Made by a program: the position numbers and the translations under genes
Part shown: one piece after another, positions 28,133 through 37,330 of the stretch
Layout: each line of letters starts with the position of its first letter
Numbering within the stretch: position 1 is the first letter of the stretch
Notes under the pieces: generated by a model
The model's database searches: none
Told to the model about the DNA's origin: nothing
The model's input: only the letters and a program-made list of their open reading frames with translations
Origin: Nocardia spumae
GTDB lineage: Bacteria; Actinomycetota; Actinomycetes; Mycobacteriales; Mycobacteriaceae
NCBI RefSeq assembly: GCF_020733635.1
Contig: NZ_JAJFZL010000001.1
Coordinates: 4,650,001 to 4,714,000, forward strand
Length of the DNA stretch: 64,000 bases
Direction of reading: 5' to 3'

Positions 28133-30055
28133 CTACATCGCCTGCAGCACAAGCCGTTTCGGCGGAACCGTGGACGGGGGTACCCGATCGCGCTGCAGCG
28201 CCCAGGAAGCGATGCTGTGGAACAGCGGCGCGGCGGACTGCCCGCCACTGCCGTCGGAGCTGCGCACCGGCGCGTCCATCATGATGCCCACGACGTAACG
28301 CGGGTTGTCCGCGGGGGCGATTCCGGCGAAGGTGATCCAATAGCGGTCGCTGGAGTAGCACTGGCATTTCTGATCGATCTGCTGCGCGGTTCCGGTCTTA
28401 CCGGCGATCTGATACCCCTCGACCGCGGCCGGGGAACCGGTGCCCTGCTGGACACCCATCGGATCGCGCTGCACCACCGCCTGGAACATATCGCGCAGGG
28501 TGCGCGCGGTCTCCGGCCGGACCACCCGCACCCCGTCGGGCTGCGGTTCGCTGCTCCGGTGGCCGTCGGGGCCGATGACATCCTTGATGATGCGCGGCGG
28601 AATCCGCACCCCGTCGTTGGCGATCGCCTGATACATTCCGGTCATCTGCAGCAGGGTCATCGAAAGACCCTGGCCGATGGGAAGATTGGCGAAGGTCGAC
28701 CCCGACCACTGATCACGCGCGGGCACGATGCCGGCGCTCTCGCCGGGCAGACCGACTCCGGTGCGCTGCCCGAGCCCGAAGCGCTGCACCATATCGGAGA
28801 ATCGGTTCTCCCCGACCTTCTGCGCCAGCATCAGGGTGCCCACATTGGACGACTTCCCGAAGATTCCGGTGGTGGTGTACGGCGCGAGACCGTGTTCCCA
28901 GGCATCGTGGACGACCACGCCGCCCATCTGGATCTCGCCGGGAACCTGATGCACCTCGTCGGGGGTGGTCAGTCCGTATTCGATCGCCGACGCGGCGGTG
29001 ATGATCTTGTTCACCGACCCCGGTTCGTAGGCGTCGGTGACGGCCGGATTGCCGATATTGGCCGCATCCCAGTACTTCGGATCCTGCGCCGGATCGAAGG
29101 TGTTGTTGTTGGCCATGGCCAGCACCTGGCCGGTGTGCGCGTCCAGGACCACCGCCGACGCCGATTGCGCCCCGGACTTGTCCTTGGCCTCCTGCACCTG
29201 CTGCTGTACGTAGAACTGCAGATCCGAATCCAGAGTCAGCTCGACGGTGGAACCGTTGACGGCCGCGACCTTGTCCCGCTCGCTGCCGGGAATCACCGCA
29301 CCGTCGGAGCCCCGGTCGTAGGTGTGGGAACCGTCGGTGCCGGCCAGTACCGAATCCATCGAGGCCTCGAGCCCGACCTGACCGTGCCCGTCCCAGCCGG
29401 TGGCGCCGACGACGTTGGCCGCCAGCGAACCGCCCGGGTAGACCGGCGTGTCCTGACGCTCCATCCCGACCTCGGGGAAGCGCTGGCTGATCTCGTCGGC
29501 CACCCGGGGGTCGACGTTGTAGGCGAGATAGACGAACTGATCGTCACCGCGGAACTTGGTGAGCAGATCCGATTCGCTCGGCGCGGCCTTGCCCAGCTTC
29601 TCGTGCAGGCCCTTGGCGATCGCCTGCAACCGCCGATCGACATCGGGCGCCTTGTCACTCTTGCTGCGGGCCTCGGCCAGCTCCTTGCGCACCGCGACCG
29701 GACGGAAGTTCAACTTCTTCGTCGCGACCGTGAACGCCAGCGCCCGGCCGTCGCGATCGCGGATGGAACCGCGCAGCGCCCAGTCGGTCTGGTGCACGGT
29801 GCGCTGACTCGCCGCCTCGGCGGACAGACTGGGCGCGGAGAAGGTCTGCAACCAGAGCAGCTGCATCGCCACGACCAGCAAAGCCACAAGCATGAGAACG
29901 CGGCCGACACCGAACCGCAGGCGCGCGGCGGCATCCGCCGGCGAACCGGGACGGGGCCGGGAAACGGGGCGCGGCCGGGCAGGCGCGGATCGCGCCCCCG
30001 CCCGGCCGCGCCCCGAGGCACCCCCGCCGGTTCTGCCGCCGCCGCGCGCGGTCAT
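28133..30055 (-). CDS. ftsI: Septal transpeptidase FtsI (PBP3/PbpB)
   Basis: A class B penicillin-binding protein of 640 aa, the partner of FtsW. A basic Arg/Gly/Pro cytosolic N-terminus (~47 aa) precedes one membrane helix (VLMLVALLVVAMQLLWLQ). The pedestal region carries LRGSIRDRDGRALA. Transpeptidase motifs: SVNK at 347-350 (nucleophile Ser347), SSN at 402-404, and KTG at 553-555 (AGKTGTAQ). The start overlaps the upstream FtsL-like gene (ATGA). Confidence 0.96.
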   Translation of the reverse strand: MTARGGGRTGGGASGRGRAGARSAPARPRPVSRPRPGSPADAAARLRFGVGRVLMLVALLVVAMQLLWLQTFSAPSLSAEAASQRTVHQTDWALRGSIRDRDGRALAFTVATKKLNFRPVAVRKELAEARSKSDKAPDVDRRLQAIAKGLHEKLGKAAPSESDLLTKFRGDDQFVYLAYNVDPRVADEISQRFPEVGMERQDTPVYPGGSLAANVVGATGWDGHGQVGLEASMDSVLAGTDGSHTYDRGSDGAVIPGSERDKVAAVNGSTVELTLDSDLQFYVQQQVQEAKDKSGAQSASAVVLDAHTGQVLAMANNNTFDPAQDPKYWDAANIGNPAVTDAYEPGSVNKIITAASAIEYGLTTPDEVHQVPGEIQMGGVVVHDAWEHGLAPYTTTGIFGKSSNVGTLMLAQKVGENRFSDMVQRFGLGQRTGVGLPGESAGIVPARDQWSGSTFANLPIGQGLSMTLLQMTGMYQAIANDGVRIPPRIIKDVIGPDGHRSSEPQPDGVRVVRPETARTLRDMFQAVVQRDPMGVQQGTGSPAAVEGYQIAGKTGTAQQIDQKCQCYSSDRYWITFAGIAPADNPRYVVGIMMDAPVRSSDGSGGQSAAPLFHSIASWALQRDRVPPSTVPPKRLVLQAM

Positions 30056-30933
30056 CGATGCGCCCCCTCGGGCGCCGCTTGCGCCACCGGCACCTCACCG
30101 GCGGGCGGCGCCGGAACCGGCTGAGCCACCGGGACGTCGCCGGCCGGAGCCGTGGTAGCGGCCGGGGCCGCTTGCGCCGCCGGGGCCTGCTCCGCCGGTG
30201 GCGCCGGAGCGGGCGCGGCCGGGGCGGCCTGCACCTGCGCGGGCACCGGCGCCGGCTGGGCCGGTGCCGGAGTGGACTGCGGTGCCGGGGCGTGGTTCTG
30301 GTCGGACACGTTGCGATCGGCCGCGCCGGGAGCCGGAGCCGGCGCGGGTGCGGTGGTCACCGGCACCAGCCGCTCCCCTTGTGCCTGAACGAGTTTCGGC
30401 GGCAGGGCGCCGGGCGCGGCCGGAGTGGTGTTGAGCGGCGGCATCGGCGCGCCCTCCGCGGCGGTCTCCTTACCGATCACCGTGACCGCACCATCGGGCG
30501 CCACGAGCAGCCGCGCCGGATCCTTGACCGGGATCATGCCCAGTTCCCGTGCGCGGTCGGCCAGTTCGGGCGCGGAATCGGCGGCCTCGACCTCACGCTG
30601 TAGCGCCGCGCGCTCATCGAGCAGCTGCTGATTGATCCGGCGGGCGTCGCCGAGCTGATAACTGTCCTCGGCCGCGTGCGTGGTGAGCAGCAGCGTGGCC
30701 AGCAGGCCGCAGCCGAGCAACGCCAGAATGGCGGCGACGAACGGCAGCCGCCCTGCCATCAGCGATCCGGCGCGGCCCGGTAGCGGCGGCAGCATCCGCT
30801 CCCCCGAGCGGTTGCGCCTGCGCGCATAGGCACGCTGGGCCGCACCGGATTTCACGCGGTCGGCACTCTGCGCCCGCCGCGCGACGGACCGCTGGGTCCG
30901 TCGTGGTGCGTCCACCCGTGTCCGCACACTCAT
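30052..30933 (-). CDS. FtsL-like divisome protein with long Pro/Ala tail
   Basis: A 293-aa bitopic protein in the ftsL position between rsmH and ftsI (compare M. tuberculosis Rv2164c). A basic cytosolic domain (~60 residues) leads to one membrane helix (LPFVAAILALLGCGLLATLLL) and a short periplasmic coiled coil with INQQLLDERAALQREVEAAD, typical of FtsL/FtsB. Residues ~155-293 are Pro/Ala/Val-rich low complexity with repeated VPVAQ and PAPA units. ATG 30933 has a strong ribosome binding site (GGGAGGCAGG), excluding the longer frame to 31071. Confidence 0.85.
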   Translation of the reverse strand: MSVRTRVDAPRRTQRSVARRAQSADRVKSGAAQRAYARRRNRSGERMLPPLPGRAGSLMAGRLPFVAAILALLGCGLLATLLLTTHAAEDSYQLGDARRINQQLLDERAALQREVEAADSAPELADRARELGMIPVKDPARLLVAPDGAVTVIGKETAAEGAPMPPLNTTPAAPGALPPKLVQAQGERLVPVTTAPAPAPAPGAADRNVSDQNHAPAPQSTPAPAQPAPVPAQVQAAPAAPAPAPPAEQAPAAQAAPAATTAPAGDVPVAQPVPAPPAGEVPVAQAAPEGAHR

Positions 30934-30994
30934 AGTCCTGCCTCCCCTACCGTATTCCTGTGGGACTGGCCGTGCCCCCGATGCCGGATCACCT

Positions 30995-31966
30995 TCATCC
31001 GGCCGTCTGTATTCGCTCGGCGGCGCGCATCCGCACCGGTGCCGCGCGCGGATTCTCCGCGATCTCCGCATCGGTCGCCTTCTCCGCGCCCCGGGTCAGA
31101 ATCGCGAATTCCGGTCCCATACCGGGCAATTCGACAGGAAGATCCAGCGGGGTGCGCGAGGCCGAAACCTGCGCGAAGATCTGCTTGACCACCTTGTCCT
31201 CGAGCGACTGATAGGACATGACGACGATCCGCCCGCCCACCTCGAGCGCCGCCAGCGCCGCCGGCACCGCGGCCTGCAGCGATTCCAGCTCCCGATTGAC
31301 CTCGATCCGCAACGCCTGGAAGGTGCGTTTGGCCGGATGGCCGCCGGTGCGCCGGGTCGCCGCCGGAATCGCGTCGTAGAGCAGCTCCACCAGTTGCGCA
31401 CTCGTGGTGAAGGGTGTGCGTTCCCGGCGGCGGACGATCGCGGAGGCGATCCGGCCCGCAAAGCGTTCCTCGCCATAGACTTTCAGAATCCGGGCCAGGT
31501 CACCGTGACTGTAGGTGTTGAGCACGTCGGCCGCGGTGAGAGTGCCGGTCGGATCCATTCGCATGTCCAGCGGCGCGTCCACCGAATAGGCGAACCCACG
31601 CTCGGCCTCGTCGAGCTGCATCGACGACACGCCCAGATCCATCAGTACCCCGCGCACGGAACCGCGTTCAGGCAACCCCGCCTCGCGCAGAGCGCCCGGC
31701 AGGCCGTCATATCTGGTGTGCACCAGCGTGATTCGGTCCGCGAAGGGTTCCAGCCGCGCACCGGCCAGGCGCAGCGCCTCGGTGTCGCGGTCGAGCCCGA
31801 TCAGATGAATCGACGGATAGGTACGCAGAAAGTGCTCGGCGTGCCCGCCCAGACCGAGGGTGGCATCGACCAGGACGCCACCGGATTCCAGTGCGGGACC
31901 GAGGATTTCGTCCGCTCGCCGCAACAGAACCGGAACATGGCGGGGGTGGTCGCTGTCATGGTTCAC
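30995..31966 (-). CDS. rsmH: 16S rRNA m4C1402 methyltransferase RsmH
   Basis: Methylates N4 of C1402 in the 16S rRNA decoding centre with SAM; 323 aa. The N-terminal [13 protein letters not shown] and SAM motif [15 protein letters not shown] (34-47) are diagnostic, followed by [20 protein letters not shown] and LVAFQ-type motifs replaced here by [14 protein letters not shown]. It is the second gene of the cluster, 149 bp after mraZ. Confidence 0.96.
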   Translation of the reverse strand: MNHDSDHPRHVPVLLRRADEILGPALESGGVLVDATLGLGGHAEHFLRTYPSIHLIGLDRDTEALRLAGARLEPFADRITLVHTRYDGLPGALREAGLPERGSVRGVLMDLGVSSMQLDEAERGFAYSVDAPLDMRMDPTGTLTAADVLNTYSHGDLARILKVYGEERFAGRIASAIVRRRERTPFTTSAQLVELLYDAIPAATRRTGGHPAKRTFQALRIEVNRELESLQAAVPAALAALEVGGRIVVMSYQSLEDKVVKQIFAQVSASRTPLDLPVELPGMGPEFAILTRGAEKATDAEIAENPRAAPVRMRAAERIQTAG

Positions 31967-32115
31967 CTCGACCTCCCGAATCCTGGCTCACGGTGCTTAC
32001 GACGGGTCGGTGGCCAATGCCCCGGGGTCTCTGTCCGAAGCACGGCACCTGGCGTTGGGGAAGTACGTCAGGGTCCGTGTCGGGCAGAGGCCGCAGGGCA
32101 CTCGCCTGTCTCGGA

Positions 32116-32547
32116 TCAGAAAATTCCGCCCAGCGACTCGTCTCCTGCCAGCGAGTAGTCCTCCTCGTGCTCGGCGAGGTAGGAATCCCACGCCTGTTTG
32201 TCCCAAATCTCGAGGAAATCGACCGAGCCGATCACCACGCAGTCCTTGGTGAGATCCGCGTAGCGGCGATGTTCGGCCGACAACGTGATCCGGCCCTGCC
32301 CATCGGGACGCTGTTCGTCCGTGGACGCCGCCAAGGCACGGACGAAAGCCCTTGCCTGCGGGTTGCTTCGGGACGCCGCCGCGGCTCTCCGCGCCAGCGC
32401 GGTGAACTCTTCTTTGGGATAGACGGCAAGGCTGTGGTCTTGACCCTTCGTGACCATCAACCCTCCCGCCAGCTCGTCGCGAAACTTCGCAGGCAACGTC
32501 AGTCGCCCTTTGTCGTCCAGCCGAGGCGTGTAGGTACCGAGAAACAC
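32116..32547 (-). CDS. mraZ: Transcriptional regulator MraZ
   Basis: A 143-aa DNA-binding repressor that opens the dcw cluster. It has two SpoVT/AbrB-like half-domains: [16 protein letters not shown] (about 10-25) and [18 protein letters not shown] (about 81-98), each with the conserved D-x-x-G-R. It forms ring-shaped oligomers that bind direct GTGGG repeats at its own promoter, and such repeats are present 57 bp upstream, so autoregulation is strongly supported. Confidence 0.96.
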   Translation of the reverse strand: MFLGTYTPRLDDKGRLTLPAKFRDELAGGLMVTKGQDHSLAVYPKEEFTALARRAAAASRSNPQARAFVRALAASTDEQRPDGQGRITLSAEHRRYADLTKDCVVIGSVDFLEIWDKQAWDSYLAEHEEDYSLAGDESLGGIF

Positions 32548-32603
32548 AGTCTCGACACCTCCCGCTCGATCACCTCGTCTGGTCGGCTCTTATCAGTGCG
32601 CGC

Positions 32604-32628
32604 TCCACATTACCCCACTTTCCCCCAC
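32604..32628 (-). promoter_or_regulatory. MraZ box (three GTGGG-type repeats, 10-bp period)
   Basis: On the minus strand GTGGG (32628-32624), GTGGG (32618-32614) and GTGGA (32608-32604) are spaced exactly 10 bp apart (5-nt repeats with 5-nt gaps). This is the known MraZ operator architecture. It lies 57-81 bp upstream of the mraZ start codon. Confidence 0.88.
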
Positions 32629-32801
32629 TTTCAATCGAAAGCAGTGGTGATCTCGATCCCCGAATTCGGGATTCACCAGGTCAACTCAGCTATCACCGCG
32701 GTGGGGAGATTTCGTCGAGTTCCCCCGACACGCGTCGCCGTATGGACAGGTATCCCGACAACCATCAGCAAACCCGCAGCTGGGAAGGGCAGAAACGGCC
32801 G

Positions 32802-32839
32802 GTGGGAGAGAGTGGGGGAACCACGTGGGGAGGTGTGGG
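32802..32839 (+). promoter_or_regulatory. Second GTGGG array in opposite orientation
   Basis: Four GTGGG pentamers occur on the plus strand at 32802, 32812, 32825 and 32835: two pairs with the MraZ-type 10-bp period, separated by 13 bp. They lie about 255-290 bp upstream of mraZ and ~200 bp from the DUF3040 stop, in the 488-bp gap 32548-33035, which otherwise contains no gene I can support. A second MraZ binding region is a reasonable inference. Confidence 0.5.
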
Positions 32840-33035
32840 GATCTGCGGGACGCGGTGAATCCGATACGGGGCGAATGCGATCCGGACCACACCGCACACA
32901 AAGGAACGACACGCCACCAGTCCGGCGTGTCGTTCGATGATCTTCAGTTGTCGGCTACCGGAGGAGGCACATGGCAATCCTCACGCAACCTCGATGTGCC
33001 GTTCACATCCGAGCGGTACGGACGTGCGCCGAACC

Positions 33036-33464
33036 TCAGCTGTCCTGTTCGAAACGGCGTCTGAACCGATCTTCCATCCGGGCGGAGAAACCACCCGCCT
33101 TACGTTGCTTGCTCTTTGCCGCACGGCCGGGTGCGCCTCCGGGACCGGACGGCTCATCACCGTGACCCCGGCCTCCCTTGGACAACCCGGAGCCACCGAG
33201 CAGCAACAACACACCCGCACCGAACATCACGATGAAGCCGAGCAGGCTGATGATGGGGAATCCGCCCGGCTTGACCGGCAGCGCGATACCCGCGATGAGA
33301 AGTACGAGGCCGAGGACGAAGAGCGCGGCCGCCTGAAGTCTGCGTCTTCCGGTGGCAGAGCGAAGCCGTCCGCCCCGAACGGTCGAGGCGAATTTGGGGT
33401 CCTCAGCATAGAGAGCGCTCTCGATCTGTTCGAGCATGCGCTGCTCGTGCTCGGAGAGTGGCAC
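33036..33464 (-). CDS. DUF3040 small membrane protein
   Basis: A 142-aa actinobacterial protein of unknown role, the equivalent of M. tuberculosis Rv2169c, always found upstream of mraZ. The diagnostic N-terminus VPLSEHEQRMLEQIESALYA is followed by DPKFASTVRG, two adjacent membrane helices (LFVLGLVLLIAGIALPV and ISLLGFIVMFGAGVLLLL) and a Gly-rich basic tail. GTG 33464 has GGGAGG six bases upstream, so the longer frame to 33701 is not used. Confidence 0.88.
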   Translation of the reverse strand: MPLSEHEQRMLEQIESALYAEDPKFASTVRGGRLRSATGRRRLQAAALFVLGLVLLIAGIALPVKPGGFPIISLLGFIVMFGAGVLLLLGGSGLSKGGRGHGDEPSGPGGAPGRAAKSKQRKAGGFSARMEDRFRRRFEQDS

Positions 33465-33588
33465 GGTACCTCCCCCGGCACTAGGTCCTGGTTGTCGCCT
33501 CCGGGTAGACGACAAGTAGCCGACCTTGGCGGCTACTGCCACCAATGATACGAGTTCGATCAGTGCGCTACCACCTACTCGCCGATGT

Positions 33589-34032
33589 TCACGCCGTGCC
33601 GTCGCCGAGTCGGCCCGCCGCGGGCCGTAGCCGAACCGCGGTAACCGACAGCGCATCCTCCACATCTCGCAGGAAAGCCTCCACCCGCGAGGCGAATTCA
33701 TCTGCCTGGATATCGCTGATAGCGCGGTCCAGGCCGGCCTCGAGCGCCGCCCGGAGTTCGGAGAAGGAACTGAAGTAATCGGCCCACATGACGAATTCGG
33801 GCGCCGCCTGTTCCATCAGCACCCAGGCGTTGCGCGAGCGAGCCCGCGGTGCGCGATCGGCGCCCGTGGCGGCCAGCACCGCGCCGGCCCCGCGCAGCGC
33901 CGCCAGGTACGCCGTGCGCAGCCGTTCCCGCGGATCGGTTTCTGCCCAGGCCTGCACCACCATCGTGTCGGCGCGGTCGAGCAGTCCACCCGCCCGGCCC
34001 GCACGTCGGGGATCATCCATCCGACCAGCCAT
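33589..34032 (-). CDS. SAV_6107-family HEPN domain protein
   Basis: A 147-aa all-helical protein. RERLRTAYLAALRGAGAVLA, ARSRNAWVLMEQAAPEF and WADYFSSFSELRAALEAG match the actinobacterial SAV_6107 HEPN family. Many HEPN proteins are RNases with an R-x4-6-H motif; I do not see a clear one here, so nuclease activity should not be assumed. ATG 34032 is preceded by GGAGG at seven bases. It lies upstream of DUF3040 and is divergent from the acetyltransferase gene; the 219-bp gap between them probably holds both promoters. Confidence 0.78.
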   Translation of the reverse strand: MAGRMDDPRRAGRAGGLLDRADTMVVQAWAETDPRERLRTAYLAALRGAGAVLAATGADRAPRARSRNAWVLMEQAAPEFVMWADYFSSFSELRAALEAGLDRAISDIQADEFASRVEAFLRDVEDALSVTAVRLRPAAGRLGDGTA

Positions 34033-34251
34033 CACGACACCTCCACATTCCGCGTACCCGACCCGGTCGACCGAACGAACCGAACAGGTATTCGAACGTT
34101 TCAATTGAATGTGAATATAGAGACGACCACCGACAGACTTTCGCGCCGAACGAGAGCCGCGCACCCTGGATATGGCCCACCCGCACCCGGCCGCGACCGC
34201 CGCGGCCCTCCGACAGACAGAGACGGCCCCCGAAGATATGGCTCCCCGCAG

Positions 34252-34878
34252 ATGACCGCCGTGAGGCAGCACCAGACCCCAGCCCCCGTCGTCGTCGACC
34301 TCTCGGCCGCGACCCTGCGCCATCGCCTGCACGACGCGCTGGCGGTGTACGTGGCGGCGATGGACTATCCGCGCGGCACCGAACATCACCGCGCCCCGAT
34401 GTGGGCCGAGCACACCACCCGGCCCGGCTGGCAGGCCGTGGCCGCTGTCGTTCCCGACGCCGACGGCCACGTCGATCTGCGCAAGGCGCCGATCGTCGCG
34501 ATCGCCTACGGCTACCACGGTGCGCCCCATCAGTGGTGGCATCAGCAGGTGCACACCGGGATGCGCCGTTCGGGCTGGCCGGAACACGCGGCGCGGGAAC
34601 TGCTGTCGAACTATTTCGAACTCACCGAACTCCATGTGCACCCGGCGGCGCAGGGACGCGGCATCGGCGAAACCCTGCTGGTGCGACTGCTGGAACAGCG
34701 CACCGAAGCGGCGGTGCTGCTGTCCACCCCGGAGGTCGACCGCGAGGACAATCGCGCGTGGCGGCTGTACCGGCGGCAAGGGTTCACCGATGTGGTCCGC
34801 CATTTCGTCTTCTCCGGCGATACCCGGCGTTTCGCCGTCCTCGGCCGGCAGCTGCCGTTGCGAGTGCCGGCACAGTGA
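34252..34878 (+). CDS. GNAT-family N-acetyltransferase (Rv2170-like)
   Basis: A 208-aa acetyltransferase. The acetyl-CoA site is visible as LTELHVHPAAQGRGIGETLLVRLLE (motif A, Q-G-R-G-I-G), preceded by YHGAPHQWWHQQV and followed by NRAWRLYRRQGFTDVVR. The position before lppM, beside DUF3040 and mraZ, corresponds to M. tuberculosis Rv2170. Its stop overlaps the start of crtO (GTGA), so an ancient core gene and a carotenoid gene share one transcript here. Confidence 0.88.
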   Translation: MTAVRQHQTPAPVVVDLSAATLRHRLHDALAVYVAAMDYPRGTEHHRAPMWAEHTTRPGWQAVAAVVPDADGHVDLRKAPIVAIAYGYHGAPHQWWHQQVHTGMRRSGWPEHAARELLSNYFELTELHVHPAAQGRGIGETLLVRLLEQRTEAAVLLSTPEVDREDNRAWRLYRRQGFTDVVRHFVFSGDTRRFAVLGRQLPLRVPAQ

Positions 34879-36437
34879 CCACCCTGATCATCGGATCCGG
34901 ACACAACGCCCTGGTCGCGGCCTGTTATCTGGCGCGCGACGGACATCCGGTGGAGGTTCTCGAACGCGATGAGGTGCTGGGCGGAGCGGTATCGACCGTG
35001 GAACGCTTCCCCGGCCACCAGGTCGATCGCGGTTCCTCGGCACACATCATGATCCGGCACACCGGGATCGTCGAGGAACTCGAGCTCGCGCGGTTCGGAC
35101 TGCGCTACATCGATTGTGATCCCTGGGCTTTCGCCCCCGCACCCCCCGGGTCGGCGGGCGTTCCGATCGTCTTCCATCGCGATCTCGACCGCACCTGCGC
35201 CTCGATCGAGCGGGCCTGCGGGGCTCGCGACGCCGAGGCCTACCGGCGATTCGCCGGCCTCTGGGGGCCGCGAGCACAGCGCGTGATGCGAGCCTTCGGC
35301 GGCGCGCCCACCCCGGGACGATTCGTGCGGTCGTTCTGGGGGCTGGACGCCCGCGCCGGCGGCAGCGCCCTGTCGCGGGAATTCCTGCAGTCCGGCGACG
35401 CCCTGCTCGACACCTGGTTCGACGACGAGCGGCTCAAGGCCGCGCTGGCCTGGTTCGGCGCGCAATCGGGTCCGCCGATGTCGGAGCCGGGCACCGCGCC
35501 CATGGCCGGATTCGCCGCCCCGATGCACATCCTCCCGCCCGGTCGCGCGGTCGGCGGCAGCGGGGCGCTCACCACCGCGCTGGTGGCCCGCCTGCGCGCC
35601 GATGGCGGGGTCGTCTCACCCGGTGACGCGGTGACCGAACTGCGGCGCACCGGCGACGGCTGGCGGGTCCGCACGGCCGCGGGCCGAAATCTGTTCGCTC
35701 GCACCGTGATCTCGGGCACCCATGTACTGACCACCCTCGACCTGTTGCGGCGCGGCGGATTCGACAGCACCGTGATCGACGACTGGCGACGCCGGATCCG
35801 GGTCGGGCCCGGGATCGGCATGGTGGTGCGCGCCGCCACCACCGGGCTGCCGGCCTACCCCGGGGCCACGACCGCGGAATCCGCGCGCGGACTACAACTG
35901 CTGGTGACCGATCGCCGGCAACTGCGCCTCGGCCATGCCGCCGCGCTGGCCGGGGAACTACCGCCGCGCCCCGCCGTCCTGGCGATGAGTTTCAGCGCCC
36001 TCGATCCGACGATCGCACCGCCCGGTGAACATCAACTGTCGCTGTGGGCGCAATGGCATCCGCATCGGCTCGCCGACGGCAGCGATTGGAGCGCGCACGG
36101 CGACCGCGAGGCCGACCGCATCATCGCCGAGGTCGACACGTTCGCACCGGGTTTCGCGGAGACGGTGCGGCAGCGCCACGTGCAGACCCCTGCCGATCTG
36201 GAGCGTGAGCTCGGCCTGCTCGGCGGCAATGTCATGCATGTCGAGATGTCGCTGGATCAGATGTTCTTCTGGCGTCCGCTGCCCGAGCTGTCCGGACAGC
36301 GGGTGCCGGGCGCGCCCGGACTGTATCTGACCGGCGCCTCGACCCATCCCGGTGGCGGCGTCTCGGGTGCCAGCGGGCGCACCGCGGCCCGGCTGGTGTC
36401 GCGGACGCTGCGGCGTCGTCGTCTCCCCCGGCGATGA
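34875..36437 (+). CDS. crtO: Beta-carotene ketolase CrtO-type (phytoene-desaturase-like FAD protein)
   Basis: A 520-aa FAD-dependent oxidoreductase expected to add a 4-keto group to beta-ionone rings. The N-terminal Rossmann loop is LIIGSGHNALVAACYLA, then ERDEVLGGAVST. DRGSSAHIMIRHTGI and LRYIDCDPWAFAP closely resemble Rhodococcus erythropolis CrtO as I recall it, and the C-terminus has YLTGASTHPGGGVSGASGR. It is unlike the window's CrtI, so it is not a second desaturase copy. GTG 34875 overlaps the GNAT stop; its own stop overlaps cruF (ATGA). Product specificity is inference. Confidence 0.82.
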   Translation: MTTLIIGSGHNALVAACYLARDGHPVEVLERDEVLGGAVSTVERFPGHQVDRGSSAHIMIRHTGIVEELELARFGLRYIDCDPWAFAPAPPGSAGVPIVFHRDLDRTCASIERACGARDAEAYRRFAGLWGPRAQRVMRAFGGAPTPGRFVRSFWGLDARAGGSALSREFLQSGDALLDTWFDDERLKAALAWFGAQSGPPMSEPGTAPMAGFAAPMHILPPGRAVGGSGALTTALVARLRADGGVVSPGDAVTELRRTGDGWRVRTAAGRNLFARTVISGTHVLTTLDLLRRGGFDSTVIDDWRRRIRVGPGIGMVVRAATTGLPAYPGATTAESARGLQLLVTDRRQLRLGHAAALAGELPPRPAVLAMSFSALDPTIAPPGEHQLSLWAQWHPHRLADGSDWSAHGDREADRIIAEVDTFAPGFAETVRQRHVQTPADLERELGLLGGNVMHVEMSLDQMFFWRPLPELSGQRVPGAPGLYLTGASTHPGGGVSGASGRTAARLVSRTLRRRRLPRR

Positions 36438-37282
36438 CCGCCGCACGGTGGCCGGCGCTGACGGCTCTGGCCTGGGTTGCCGCGCAGATCGCCTACCCGC
36501 TCACTGACGGCGCGGCGCGGGATCGGGTCACGGTCCTCGTGGTCGGATTGTCGGCCGCGACCGCGCTGCTGCACGCCCGCGCGGTCCGGGGGCTCGGTTA
36601 CGCGGCCGGATTTCTCCTGATCGTGGCCGGTCTCGGCGGTCTCGCCGAGATGATCGGCACCGCATCCGGATTTCCGTTCGGCTGCTACGGCTACGCGGAC
36701 GGACGACTCGGCCCGGAGTTGGCCGGGGTGCCGCTGCTGATACCGCTGGCGTGGGTGGGCGGGTTGTATCCGATCCGGGTGGCGGCGGGACTGCTGTGCC
36801 GGAGCAGCGGCGCGCAGATCGCGCTCACCGCGGCGGGCGCGGTCGGCTGGGATCTGTTCCTGGATCCACAGATGGTGGACGACGGACAGTGGCGCTGGTG
36901 CTCGGCGCTACCGGGACTGCCCGGCCTGTCCGATATCCCCTACACCAACTATCTCGGCTGGTTCGCGGTCGCGGCGGTGATGACGACGCTGGTGATCGGC
37001 CTCGAACGCCGCTGCCCGGAACGGATCTTCGCGCCCGCGGTGCCGATCGCGGTGTTGCTGTGGACCTGGTTCGGATCGGCGCTGGCACACGCGGCGTTTC
37101 TCGGACTGCCGGTCTCGGCGCTCTACGGCCTGATCGGACTCGGCGTGGTCGCGGTCCCGATGCTGGTGGTGCTCGTGCGAGCGGCGCGCACCGCAGGCGG
37201 CGGCACGCGCCCGGGCGCGGGACCGGATCGAGGAAACCCCGGATTTCCGGGCCGGCCTCCGATGCGGCGAACAGGGCCGTAG
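36434..37282 (+). CDS. cruF: Carotenoid 1,2-hydratase CruF-type membrane protein
   Basis: A 282-aa integral membrane protein with about seven helices. Characteristic segments are GFPFGCYGYADGRLGPELAGVPLLIPLAW, read in part (GCYGY at about 76-80), then AVGWDLFLDPQMVDDGQWRW and IPYTNYLGWF. These are the conserved loops of the CruF/CrtC-analog family that hydrates the psi end of gamma-carotene to give a 1'-hydroxyl. It overlaps crtO by 4 bp. The hydroxyl is the probable attachment point for the glycosyltransferase encoded two genes downstream. Confidence 0.85.
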   Translation: MTAARWPALTALAWVAAQIAYPLTDGAARDRVTVLVVGLSAATALLHARAVRGLGYAAGFLLIVAGLGGLAEMIGTASGFPFGCYGYADGRLGPELAGVPLLIPLAWVGGLYPIRVAAGLLCRSSGAQIALTAAGAVGWDLFLDPQMVDDGQWRWCSALPGLPGLSDIPYTNYLGWFAVAAVMTTLVIGLERRCPERIFAPAVPIAVLLWTWFGSALAHAAFLGLPVSALYGLIGLGVVAVPMLVVLVRAARTAGGGTRPGAGPDRGNPGFPGRPPMRRTGP

Positions 37283-37330
37283 CGCGGCAACGCCCGTCGC
37301 GTGCCGACGATCACGCCGGCGCATGGCACG

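Noticed and set aside
28076..30124. 682-codon plus-strand frame antisense to ftsI
   Set aside because: It is a shadow frame of the transpeptidase gene with no start signal or recognisable domain.
32673..32977. Short minus-strand frames upstream of mraZ
   Set aside because: Three overlapping frames are open over the GTGGG arrays, none with a ribosome binding site; the region looks regulatory.
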